Source: an uncultured Spartobacteria bacterium (GTDB taxonomy: Bacteria; Verrucomicrobiota; Verrucomicrobiia; Chthoniobacterales; Chthoniobacteraceae). Taken from it: DNA of 64,000 bases. Both the position numbers and the translations under genes were made by a program. Below the pieces are notes generated by a model. That model made no database searches, was not told where the DNA came from, and was given only the letters and a program-made list of their open reading frames with translations. Where the stretch lies: the NCBI GenBank assembly GCA_903901425.1, contig CAIURC010000208.1, positions 1 to 64,000 on the forward strand. The letters run 5' to 3'. This document shows positions 31,401-38,539 of this stretch, piece after piece; the stretch's first letter is position 1, and each line of letters begins with the position of its first letter.

Positions 31401-34400
31401 CCCTCCCAGCACCAGAGTGCCCCCGGAGGACTTATCCAAGTTCAAGGCCCCGAGATTCATGACTCCGTTTTTCATCTCTGCGAAATCGGTGAAAGTGGCC
31501 GTTCCGGGCCCCAAATTTGCGAGCGTCAGGTCGAGGTTGTTGCTCAGAGTGACGGATTTTTCGATGAGGTTGATTGCTTCGATGACCGTGCCATCGACGG
31601 TGTCAGACGAGGTCACAGCCATCCCGAGTGCCAGCGTTTTGAGCACCTCAAACTGCGCATCCGAGGTCATGAACAGTTTATCCTTGTTGCCAACGCGGGT
31701 GACGCTGGAAAAACCGGCCCCGGGTTCCGTCAACCGGTCGACGGCGCCCAGGGTCACCACGGTTCCGCGCGACCCGATGGAAAATGTGGACCGGGTCGAG
31801 TCGGGCCGGAGGGTGGTCTGACCGGCCACGCTCAGGGTATGGCCGCGTTGACCCACTACGGTGACGCTGTTCGCCCGGGCGGCGCTCCCCGCCTGGAGGG
31901 GCTCGAACCGGAGGGCATTGATCTGGGTGTTGGTTCCCGCGATTCCCGCCGTGGTGTAACGCCCCACCCGAATCTCGCGGGTGCCAACGGTATCCCCGGC
32001 CAAGGTCAGGGTGCCAAAATCAAACTGCGCTCCCGGAGCGTCATCGCTGCGGAGCTCCAAAACTGAGCCGATTCCGTTGCCGGCTGCAGAGAGGATGACC
32101 TCGCTTCCCGCCACACCCGCTGCCCCCTTGTTGCCCAGCACAAGGACACCCCGGTTGACCCGGGTGCTCCCGGTATAGGTGTTGTCGTTTCCGAGGATCA
32201 GCCCGGTGACATTGTTTGCAGCCGATACGATCAGGGATTTGTCGCCCGATGAGCCGGGCAATCTGTTCTGCTCCACGACCCCTGAAAACCGCAGGAAACT
32301 TGAGTTCCCGCCCCACCCGCCACCGACCACCAACGTGCCCGCCGTCCCGGGATTGCTGCCTTCCAGACCCACGTTGCCGGTGAACCGCAGTTCCAGCTGG
32401 GCTGTGGCAGAGTTGCTGGCGACAAAGGAGTTGGCTGTGAGGGTGCGGTTCCCGCCTCCGTTGGGAGTGACGACCGTGAGCTTTCCGAGCGTCACCACGG
32501 CCTGGTTGGCGCCCCCCAACGAATCCACGCTCAGGATCGAGTCCTCCGTCATCCGGATGTTCCGATTCCGGTACTGGTCATCCACCTCGCCAAATGCGCC
32601 GGTGGTCCTGAGGTTCAACTCGCCTCCCGCCAACTGGATGTCGCCAGTCCCGGTGCCGAGTGCGCCGTTGGTTCCCACCACCAGACGCCCATCCCGCCCC
32701 ACCCGCACCGCGCCGCCGAAGGCCTGCGTCTTCGGGATCACCACTGTCCCGCCCAGCGCACGCTGGGTGTTGTCCAAAGACCCCACCAGAAGCCCGTTGA
32801 CAGCGCCTCCGTTCAACACGTTCTCATTCTCCACGATCAAGGTCCCTCCACCGCCCCCCAGCCGGTAGGTCCCCCCGGTTCCCAAGGCGCCTAGGCCTTG
32901 AGCTCCGCCCAATTGTCCCACCAGTTTGGCCGAACTCAATGTGGCGCCGCTGAAAACACCGTTCCGGTTGGTTGCACCCAGCCAAAGATCAAAATTCCCC
33001 GCAGTGTTGGTGACATTCTGGGCAAACCGGATCCCGTCCAGAGCCAGCACGGCATTGCCCCCGGAGATCACGCCCACACCCCCCAAACCGCCCGTGGCCG
33101 ACCCACTAAATCCCACAGTGGCTCCTGTGCCTTCCTGGAAGCCCCTCCCGATGCCCAGCACCGCCGAGGAAGTGCCCGACAAAGTCAACGGCTGGCTGGC
33201 TCCCAGATTCCCGGGATTTTCCAGCGCGAGCAAAACGCGAACATTGGCGGTGCTTGCCAAAACCCCAACCTCTCCAGTGCCAAGGGTTCCATTCCCGGCG
33301 ACCCGGACAGAGCCCTCCACCACATCCAGTCCAGCGGCAAACGTATTGACTCCCGTCAGGATCAGTTCCCCTGCACCCACCTTCCGGAAACCTCCGTTGT
33401 CGATGGTTCCGGAAACCCAGTGCTGGGTCCCCGCAACGTTGAGGATTCTTCCCGGATTGAGACCATCTGCGCCATCCCCCCCGCCAAAGTCGATTCCGCC
33501 CGCCAGTTCCAAGCCGGCCCCCAAACCCGCCCGGCTCAAATTCAAATCGGAAAGTGCGCCGGAGAAAACCACCCGGTTGTTGACTCTCACGGGGCTTCCT
33601 TGAAAGGAGCTCAGCGTGACGGTCTGCTTGGATGCGGTGGCCGGATCCAGATTATCCACAAACAGCAGCCCCGTGCCGAGAGCCCCCGCGGCCACATCCA
33701 GAGAACCGCCGCGCAGGTAGGTGCCGCCCGAATAGCTGTTGGCTCCCGTCAAAACCAGCACTCCTGCCCCGTCCTTGGCCAGCGCGCCGCGCCCCCCCGA
33801 ACCGTCCACCACCGCACCGGAGAGCGTCATGTAGCCGTTGGCCGAAAACACCGAGACCGCCCTGGTGCCTCCCGCCAGATCGATCTGTCCGGAGAGGGTC
33901 AACCTTCCCGTGCCCACATTGTCCCCGAGTTGAAGGCCCCCGTTCAAACGGAAATTGTTGGGAATAATCCGGGCCGTGGAATCCGTGGAAGCCAATCCGA
34001 GCACGGCATCGGCGGTGTGAATCACAACCAATCCGCCCCGGGTTCTGGATCCATTGGCCCCCACCGTCACCAAGCCGGTGCCCAGAGACTGCCCCCCAGC
34101 CAACCGCACCATGCCTTCGTTCAGGAACGTCCCTCCAGAATAGGTGTTGGTCGCGTTGCCCATGATCAGCAAGCCGGGTCCGGACTTGAGCAGCGTCACG
34201 GCTCCGGTGCCGTTGTTTTCCACCAGCGCGTTCACCCGCAGTTCAATGGCGGTGCTGAAATTGGCCAGATTGATCTCCCCCGCGGTGTTGTCATTCGGGC
34301 CGCCTGCGGTCAGCACCCCTCTGCTGGCTCCGTCCCGCCCCAGAACCAGACCCAGAGCCTGGGTGGTGTTCATCACGCCTCCCAGAGTTCCCAGCCTAAG

Positions 34401-36365
34401 TTTCTTGCCCGCAAAATCCACATACGCCGAGTCGTTGGCTCCCCCCCCCAAGCCGGTCGCCTGCACCAGCGTGTTGAGGTTGGTCACCGCCGCCCCCAGC
34501 GTCACGTCGCCGCCTGTCCCAAGCGCCTTGATCCGATAGTTTCCAGCCGGTGCGTTGGCCATCCCATCCCCATAGCTCACCGACGTGTACACGGGCGCCT
34601 GAATCACACCAGTCCCAGATACCGAGGCCCAATCCTGCGTCTGGTTGCCGTCCTGATCGAGACGCTCCAGAATCGCGTAACCGCCCAGAATCCCATTCGA
34701 ATTGGTGGTCGTCGTCTTGACCACAAACGAACCAGATGCCCCCGGACCACTGAACTCCAGAGTTCCACCCGGATTTCTGGTGATGCCTCCCAGGGAAATT
34801 TCATAACTCCCATTCGAATCCCCCACCAGGCGCGAACGCCCGCCGCCCAGTGTCAGACCCGCAAAATTCTGGACGATCGCTCCGGTCGCGTTCGAAAAAG
34901 CCAGTGCCCCCCCAGACAACTCCAAGGCTCCGCCATTGGAAAGGACACGGGTTCCGGTCGAAATCCCCGACGCATCGAACTCCAAGCCCCCACCCCGCAC
35001 CGCGGTCAACCCCGTGTATCCATGCGCAGCGCCGGGCGTCGAAACCCAGACCCCATTTCCCGTTTTCACCAGAGACGTCTTCCCGGAAACTGACGGGTTG
35101 TTCAGGATCGGGAAAAAAAAGTGGGGGCTAAAACCTGACAAACCCGGATTCGCCGCATTCAGCACCAACGTCCGGTCTACGCTTCCGGGAACCGCCACCG
35201 CAGCGGTGGATGAAAACCGGATCGAATCGGGAATCCCGTACCCGGCCTCAATCTGGCCGCCCGCAGCGGCCAGAGTGAAGTTTCGCTTCATTTCGCTGTC
35301 CCGGTACGAGGTACCCAGAAAGATTCGGAGCGCACCTCCGTTGAGCACCAGGTTCTGAGCTTGATCATCTGTGGAACCCAGATTGCCCGCTTCAGCCGGG
35401 GTTCCGAATGTCGTGGGATCCCCCACGCCGCTGGTCAGATCCCCCACGACCAACCGCCCCCCCCGGATCTCCGTCGATCCCGAGTACCAGTTGTTGCCCC
35501 GGAGGATCCACGTCGAATCCCCTTCCTTGACCAGACTGGTTGCACCCAAGCGGGTACTCCCCGAAACATTGTCTCCGATGGATCCTTCGAACAGGTTTCC
35601 CACCAGATTTCTACCATCCGCACCATCCGCATAGCTACCGCCCAGCGTGAGGGTCCGATTGCCAGCCCCGGTCACTGAAACATTCTGCCTCACGGCTAGG
35701 GAACCGGTCCCGGACGCCTCCACGCGCCCCCCGGCATTGGTCAAGGTCAGAGGCACATTCAAAAGCCCCCCCCGGGAGCCTTCGCCGGTTCCTGAGTAGC
35801 GGAGAGTGCCGCCCGCGAGGGAGATACTGGTTGCCGTGGACACACTGCGGAGATCCTCAAATGCCAGAGTCGTGGAGGCGCCAACACTCAGCGTGCCTGT
35901 CAGGGAGTTCACCCCAGTGAGCACCAGGGTCCCGCCCCCGGAAACCGTCATCCCGGCACTGCCCGCCACCCTCGCATCCAGAGCGGCCTGAAACCCGCTC
36001 CCTACCGTCACCGTTGCCGGCCCCGAGAGCGTCAGCACACCCGGGCCGCCCACCCGGTACCCGGTCGCGTTAAACACCAAACCGGTGGCACTCACCCCGC
36101 CAGTCCCAATGTCCAAAGAGGGAAAACTGCTCACCCCGAAAATCGCAAGATCCCCGTTCATCCATGCGCCGCCCGACCAGTTCGGCACCGTCAAATCCCA
36201 GCGCCCTGTCGCGCCGGAACTGCCCCCGGACCATGTTCTGTCCGCCGCCTGCATCTGGCCACTGGCCATGGCCAGTGCAATGCCCAAGGAAAGAACCGAT
36301 CCACAGCGTCCCAGAGACTCGCTCAGGGGGACCGGGCGGAAACCTACGGAAGAACTCAGTTTCAT
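22437..36365 (-). CDS. Giant (4642 aa) secreted beta-strand-repeat protein with C-terminal PEP-CTERM sorting signal
   Basis: Signal-like N-terminus; very many units of the type LTKxGxGxLxLSGxNTYxGxTxVxxGxLxxG (autotransporter-associated beta-strand repeat); C-terminus VPVPEPSTWLLSGLGGMLLGLRNRRR. Confidence 0.93.
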   Translation of the reverse strand: MKLSSSVGFRPVPLSESLGRCGSVLSLGIALAMASGQMQAADRTWSGGSSGATGRWDLTVPNWSGGAWMNGDLAIFGVSSFPSLDIGTGGVSATGLVFNATGYRVGGPGVLTLSGPATVTVGSGFQAALDARVAGSAGMTVSGGGTLVLTGVNSLTGTLSVGASTTLAFEDLRSVSTATSISLAGGTLRYSGTGEGSRGGLLNVPLTLTNAGGRVEASGTGSLAVRQNVSVTGAGNRTLTLGGSYADGADGRNLVGNLFEGSIGDNVSGSTRLGATSLVKEGDSTWILRGNNWYSGSTEIRGGRLVVGDLTSGVGDPTTFGTPAEAGNLGSTDDQAQNLVLNGGALRIFLGTSYRDSEMKRNFTLAAAGGQIEAGYGIPDSIRFSSTAAVAVPGSVDRTLVLNAANPGLSGFSPHFFFPILNNPSVSGKTSLVKTGNGVWVSTPGAAHGYTGLTAVRGGGLEFDASGISTGTRVLSNGGALELSGGALAFSNATGAIVQNFAGLTLGGGRSRLVGDSNGSYEISLGGITRNPGGTLEFSGPGASGSFVVKTTTTNSNGILGGYAILERLDQDGNQTQDWASVSGTGVIQAPVYTSVSYGDGMANAPAGNYRIKALGTGGDVTLGAAVTNLNTLVQATGLGGGANDSAYVDFAGKKLRLGTLGGVMNTTQALGLVLGRDGASRGVLTAGGPNDNTAGEINLANFSTAIELRVNALVENNGTGAVTLLKSGPGLLIMGNATNTYSGGTFLNEGMVRLAGGQSLGTGLVTVGANGSRTRGGLVVIHTADAVLGLASTDSTARIIPNNFRLNGGLQLGDNVGTGRLTLSGQIDLAGGTRAVSVFSANGYMTLSGAVVDGSGGRGALAKDGAGVLVLTGANSYSGGTYLRGGSLDVAAGALGTGLLFVDNLDPATASKQTVTLSSFQGSPVRVNNRVVFSGALSDLNLSRAGLGAGLELAGGIDFGGGDGADGLNPGRILNVAGTQHWVSGTIDNGGFRKVGAGELILTGVNTFAAGLDVVEGSVRVAGNGTLGTGEVGVLASTANVRVLLALENPGNLGASQPLTLSGTSSAVLGIGRGFQEGTGATVGFSGSATGGLGGVGVISGGNAVLALDGIRFAQNVTNTAGNFDLWLGATNRNGVFSGATLSSAKLVGQLGGAQGLGALGTGGTYRLGGGGGTLIVENENVLNGGAVNGLLVGSLDNTQRALGGTVVIPKTQAFGGAVRVGRDGRLVVGTNGALGTGTGDIQLAGGELNLRTTGAFGEVDDQYRNRNIRMTEDSILSVDSLGGANQAVVTLGKLTVVTPNGGGNRTLTANSFVASNSATAQLELRFTGNVGLEGSNPGTAGTLVVGGGWGGNSSFLRFSGVVEQNRLPGSSGDKSLIVSAANNVTGLILGNDNTYTGSTRVNRGVLVLGNKGAAGVAGSEVILSAAGNGIGSVLELRSDDAPGAQFDFGTLTLAGDTVGTREIRVGRYTTAGIAGTNTQINALRFEPLQAGSAARANSVTVVGQRGHTLSVAGQTTLRPDSTRSTFSIGSRGTVVTLGAVDRLTEPGAGFSSVTRVGNKDKLFMTSDAQFEVLKTLALGMAVTSSDTVDGTVIEAINLIEKSVTLSNNLDLTLANLGPGTATFTDFAEMKNGVMNLGALNLDKSSGGTLVLGGTGALDAVSVSGGSLVIRGNSSLGTSSAGVTVNSSASAALLMTGGGTLSRNLTVAAGSTGTQAIGGITSGGLVGGTGGGRTFSGTLTLGRGVTLLGAGDGDVIFSGAISESAAGQAVTVGATTGGVFGGVVGGPAPLAGVVRLTANNTFTGALTVNNGTLIGTAQTGTGGPFGSGSNLTLNGATVRLEGLDGSSSGSNNGILSYGGGNRIMVVDSATDSVSTRFAVGSLTRSGSGTLTLIPENIDFGVVTAQAPSGDARFTVASTPTATNGILSPSVVMTATGVGATDADFVANNVNSLVRATYSVTDVNTGTSTSVINSGAATLTAERSAYALRLNGTLNLGTNPFNLGSAAGVSPVPSIAGLILNGGAGITGTGALRLGTSEAAVYVAGTSAIPVNIEGRFPIPTQLSAFTKFGPGQLTLSGINTYRGATTVNEGELVLGSATALPIYTYSGAIVSTALSIGNAATVTLNGNSVELSGLTGDFGSVLNMGSSTVTVRNSANMVYSGRLAGTAGSTLRKLGTGSLTLDNTRTGTAGNSVDRIFVDQGTLRVYGTDGGNGAPVASQGSVTGTNIILRGGILEFFATGDNSGSLQRVVAGNNITVGNGNGQLIVERLTPSDSNKVLELGSLTLGQNQLYARNNGAGAFLPKFTGTTTLNGSAYIGNDIDLTLEGPIGDGGIGYSINKFNGASLLINSPSNSYSGGTVVHTGYLLFGTRGGDPVTQAGNTFVPSGEAKAGTGDIFLMQTGRVRLNDTTNLNPGQMVRVLGGSISGTPLFDIQTDKPLEQYNLSAIGSGALALGTGARGDSNRAPVGLYTQPLDLGRIGDGTWGLSATQDTVYMPSTLGAGAGNRYRFFGRSDAFLILNGENVLTGGNGLELGRPLAPVAVTQDNTFALVRLDQNQNYTGSTLIYRASNRGGSNTLLQVRGSLATSGIENYGRFELTGGGRLTEAQALNYTARPGSTLRLDYVDDLPGGFFAPTGAGAGNAGAFTNKWADTVAMRLDGSQLNMVNASNVQTLETIGGLSYGGGSEILLERRGNNAQPVVLINGALTRIGLGTLAFRTNVNNELGAAGLPGTANAQRVILANPGANAALNRGLVNGTTVNMVSPQFFNLGQMTFIDYDPAAGLGFSNAAFRSVNNATFNSGGLSNGTEIVLQSPTGVNSVIAGADVWALRSDVSISDAENDSIRIRSGGLAASNTGGSPTISVPLIFGSAAAPVEASIWTNTGNQSLILSGALTAQNLTRNGPGRLILSGANPNLTGIAQVNGGVLDVRGGGAVSALSEIRLHGAYLNNDGTHIMPRLELRNDSAASFAPRITLAEGLPYAEIAVDRAATAGTDVTMTVAGLTVEGGGAAGTALLFQNGNDYNLTVQGPAVFGLPGRTAPIGLNIQNNNGTNQITLARQVSGPALLSKNGNGPIRFLNMSNTAGTPSFGMGANSLSGGLTVNEGELQFATLGTVSAAGVTNSANSPVISGLASTANLFPGMQVTGTNVPANAYILSVDSATQVTLSAAPTLAITAPTFASIQNLRLAATNTASSSVLTLPSTAGLYAGMSVANIPGGSGIPGATTIRSVDSPTQITLSAAATVANVNALFLGLASAPMSGTGPVVINRGVLRTLSDTSFFNPLSSSSLTFAGPSILALNRAGTTANNLTHTLGGDTSVLSFINNSFVRIQNDGGVAVNGIWNGSTRLEARSLLRSDVGLFQLGNGLGGDVIHGTGFLDKTGFGTLVLNSNAANTFSGGLNVYQGLVRAGTVNDTFGTGAVRVFPGGAISVNPSFPNALAAGGLSSFAYNSSALAILGIRNGAVGTGIDSITKVNQILGSTAFGPTGQGGVLAGDNSTGGMFNWLNGSDLSTLGNGYWFVGALTSNTDIGGTTAILPGAADPGTSSRVYRFGGGGANVYFNPGSTATVLTDVTGGTPAISRLLVGKPNAYFGTGAVYFNGNVNNTYTGGTTVSRVRDVDGNFTVAQLGIQGGYANSPLGTGAVAVYGNLSFENNGSATSNSPVNGSTNRNAYTFHPGSRLIFENNVAYVNPTGNTNARWADGVGITLRSSGVEIVGSNANNTYNSETVGALSFEGGSEIRSSKRGAFWSELVIGGNLTRVGNGTLTLVHDSANLGVAGVANANRVRVTGTAPAMSNGMVSPFMISRSDNQFLKYDATNGFQVVTQTSSPANYVARADTTPLSGALSANLTNGTGILSYDSGSGVVLGANLDLWALRTQGDISAANPDGAFSRIGIRSGGLTIYGGTARTISADLFFGNMTAVPPTPVEALVHASSQNLTLNGQFTASAFTKFGTSSVTLNQDQLSFTGPWNLNQGQLIVQTPGGLGQGGANNAVFLNGWTGNTGQTFTELRLNFNPGTPEELVFTSGKITALDQNLIRVTSTADRVSRISALDLRSTTAAAAELAIPGNLWFIVDGARSRLNTGAITLFSDYNLHVDAGSYDQAGVTTGVRPDSISNQGLYNLSKTGDGRLYLGNNPGLTGSRRFTISEGSVRVEHSGALGDASMTTVVENGGALAVGVAGFQQAGTLQMQPGSIERWSVRGARATNYNLPAGVHLQIEADQTQTATYGLNGGSIMGYVPVDIDTALVVNTVGPNVSFTLLSDSSLGQPYPAGIQQYYGVGTHKFYDMGKANFAASPANPVMQGGYLKVMGNITGTGSQTLTKIGQDVVQLAGNNTGFNVAVREGLLQLGSSTALPSTGSLTMRGNGVLDLSGNNATVSSLNGDSAAAQILNSTVGRNTLSVQSGTYDGSLKGNINLVKQGAGTLRLNSSDTSFNGTTSVTGGTLQVANSLSATTAVSVTGAGARLEFVGAAGNSDRINNFAAVVLGAGGRLVTNGFSEGSSAPGQGAGMGMLTLQSGAEIDFGNGALGSTLLFEGLTFADGTSVIISNWTGKAQTDDGATGNDRLLFRTAPGFSESFLRNVQFQKDDGTNYALGATMVGYNGYVELVPVPEPSTWLLSGLGGMLLGLRNRRRVSELLAQWRG

Positions 36366-36408
36366 AAGCTACGGGGGTAGAAAAACAGGACCACTCACCT
36401 TTCTTAGT

Positions 36409-36424
36409 AGCAAACACCATTCCC
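36409..36424 (-). promoter_or_regulatory. Weak candidate sigma-54 -24/-12 element, GGGAATG-GTGT-TTGCT on the minus strand
   Basis: Read by eye: GG/GC spacing fits TGGCACG-N4-TTGC and the -12 is perfect, but the -24 is poor; about 45 bp upstream of the giant CDS start. Confidence 0.22.
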
Positions 36425-36555
36425 AAAACCCAGCCCATTTTGCATTTTTTTATCGCCCTGGGGCTTTCCCCTGTCCGAGGCCGTGTTCCAAAAGCCGTCC
36501 CACTCTGCCCGCAACCTGCCCCCCCCTTCGCCCCCCCCCCCACCACCCGCTTCCC

Positions 36556-36723
36556 CTATTCGTCCGCTGAACCGCGCCGCCCGGCGAGCAACTCACTTAG
36601 ACGCCGCCGGTTCCGCAACCCGAGCAGCATCCCGCCCAGACCACTCAGCAGCCATGTGGACGGCTCGGGCACTGGCACCAGTTCCACGTACCCGTTGTCC
36701 GCCGAGGATGAAAAACGGGCCAT
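36556..36723 (-). pseudogene. 55-aa orphan PEP-CTERM tail micro-ORF (duplicate of the giant protein's C-terminus)
   Basis: Translates as MARFSSSADNGYVELVPVPEPSTWLLSGLGGMLLGLRNRRRLSELLAGRRGSADE*. 36587-36698 is nearly identical to 22456-22567. Confidence 0.75.
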
Positions 36724-36746
36724 CCCGAAAATCTGCAGGAGGCCGT

Positions 36747-37850
36747 TTAACGGAGCACCAAATCCACCACTTCACCGGGACGGACCCGCATTCCCGCCGG
36801 GAGGCTCACCTCGATCGGCAACCCGAGCTCCAGCCCCGCCTCCGGGGTCCCCCCCGCCGCAGGCATCCAGGCCATGCCAACCCGCGGCGCACGAGGCATA
36901 ACCGACTCAAATCCCACCCCCACGTTCCTGACTTGCCCCTCTCCCCTCTGCCGCAGCGGGGTGCGGGTGCGGACTTCCACACTCATTCCCACCTTGGGCT
37001 CCACGGGAAGGGGCTGTTTGAGGTAACCCACGATTTTATCCGAGTGCCCCGCCTCAATCCGCAGGATGGTTTCCCCTGCCAGGACGTTCTCCCCGCGCAA
37101 CCGGGTCAACTCGACCACCATGCCGTCCATCGGAGCCACCAAGCTGGAGAGGCCCAAGTTTTTCTCAATCGCCAGCATCCGGGACCGCTGCACCCGAAGC
37201 AGATCCGCCAAGGGATCGTTGCCCTCCTGAGCCGGAGGAACTTCAGGAGTTTTGAGCGTTTCAAGCTCGCGACCGAGCTCGGTAACCAAATTTTCGCGTT
37301 CCTGAACCTCAGCCGAAAACCCGTCTCTGGCTTTTAAGCGGGATTCGAAGACGCGGCCGGTAATGGCGTTCGTTTCGAGGAGTTTTTCTGCGCGTTCAAG
37401 GTCACTGGCCGCGAACTGAAGGTTGATCCGCGCGGAGACGAGATCGACTTTCTGCTGGAGCCAGGAGAGGCGGAGTTTCTGGTAATCCACGGCGGCGCGC
37501 CTAGCTTCGGCCAGGGGATCCAAACCGGTCTGCTGCAGGGCCAGTTGATTGCGCATGAACTCGAGTTCGGCCCGTGAATCCTCAGGGCGAACCATGCCCA
37601 GCACGGTGCCCTGCTTGACCCACTGGAACCGTTCCACCGAGAGTTCCACCAAGCTGCCCGTGGCGGTGCTGACCACCCGCGCGGACACCGGCTCCACGAC
37701 ACCGGTCAGGACGGCAGGACTCACCGCGCTGCTCCACAGATGCACCACGCCGGCCACCGCAGCAGCGACCCCGAGCAGGGGGAGCAACCGCATCCGGAAC
37801 TCCCGGATTCTTTCCTTGAGGGGAATTGGAATGGGTTCGTAGTGCGGCAT
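36747..37850 (-). CDS. HlyD/membrane-fusion-like (biotinyl-lipoyl) protein
   Basis: One N-terminal TM, ARVVSTATGSLVELSVERFQWVKQGTVLGMV lipoyl half, long coiled coil, SSLVAPMDGMVVELTRLRGENVLAGETILRIE second half. Confidence 0.87.
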   Translation of the reverse strand: MPHYEPIPIPLKERIREFRMRLLPLLGVAAAVAGVVHLWSSAVSPAVLTGVVEPVSARVVSTATGSLVELSVERFQWVKQGTVLGMVRPEDSRAELEFMRNQLALQQTGLDPLAEARRAAVDYQKLRLSWLQQKVDLVSARINLQFAASDLERAEKLLETNAITGRVFESRLKARDGFSAEVQERENLVTELGRELETLKTPEVPPAQEGNDPLADLLRVQRSRMLAIEKNLGLSSLVAPMDGMVVELTRLRGENVLAGETILRIEAGHSDKIVGYLKQPLPVEPKVGMSVEVRTRTPLRQRGEGQVRNVGVGFESVMPRAPRVGMAWMPAAGGTPEAGLELGLPIEVSLPAGMRVRPGEVVDLVLR

Positions 37851-38536
37851 CAGGGTTCCTCCTCCTCTTTTGCCACCACGCTGGTGGCCCGCAGCACCCC
37901 TGGAAAGGCCCTCAATTCCGCCAGAAGATCCCCAGACCGATCCGGATCCCTCAACATGAGCCGGTAGGAGAGCTCGGCGCCCGGTTTACCCTCATGAAAC
38001 CGCTGGCTGGCACACTGGCTCTCCCGCGCGTGTCTCCGAAGCAGCAGGCCCAGTTCCGACAACTCCTCAGCCGTCCGATCCCACTGGATGTTGACAATCA
38101 AACCGTAGCGCAGGCGAGTTCCAAACGCACTGATGGAGAGGTAGCCCAGCACACCAGCAAGGATGGCGCACCCCACCACCGCGGTGGAGAACCGCTGCGC
38201 GCCACAGGCCATTCCCAGAATGATGACCCCCAGCACGTAAGCCGTGTCTAGAGTGTCCCTGAGCACGTTCCGGAACCGGACGATTGCCAGGATGGCCATG
38301 AGACCGAAAGCCGTGACCAGATTGTTGGACAACACCATCAGGACAAGCGCCACCAACATGGGCATCACGACCAGAGACTTCACAAAAGAGCGGGAATAGG
38401 AGATCCCCGAGTGGGTGGCCATGTACACCCAGGAGATGACGTGTCCGCACACAAACGCCAACAACAGAGCCAGCGCGACCAGCCGGTAATCCACCGGCGT
38501 CAGAACGTAGTCTCCTCTTAAAAACCAGTCTGGCAT
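37850..38536 (-). CDS. DUF4956 membrane protein
   Basis: Several TM segments and SFVKSLVVMPMLVALVLMVLSNNLVTAFGLMAILAIVRFRNVLRDTLDTAYVLGVIILGMACGA, recognised as DUF4956-like; 1-bp overlap with the HlyD-like gene. Confidence 0.85.
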   Translation of the reverse strand: MPDWFLRGDYVLTPVDYRLVALALLLAFVCGHVISWVYMATHSGISYSRSFVKSLVVMPMLVALVLMVLSNNLVTAFGLMAILAIVRFRNVLRDTLDTAYVLGVIILGMACGAQRFSTAVVGCAILAGVLGYLSISAFGTRLRYGLIVNIQWDRTAEELSELGLLLRRHARESQCASQRFHEGKPGAELSYRLMLRDPDRSGDLLAELRAFPGVLRATSVVAKEEEEP

Positions 38537-38539
38537 TCC

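Noticed and set aside
32898-35093. 731-aa plus-strand ORF opposite the giant gene
   Set aside because: Antisense to a well-supported repeat-rich CDS; low-complexity His/Arg/Pro/Gln composition with no domain motifs; typical GC-rich shadow ORF.
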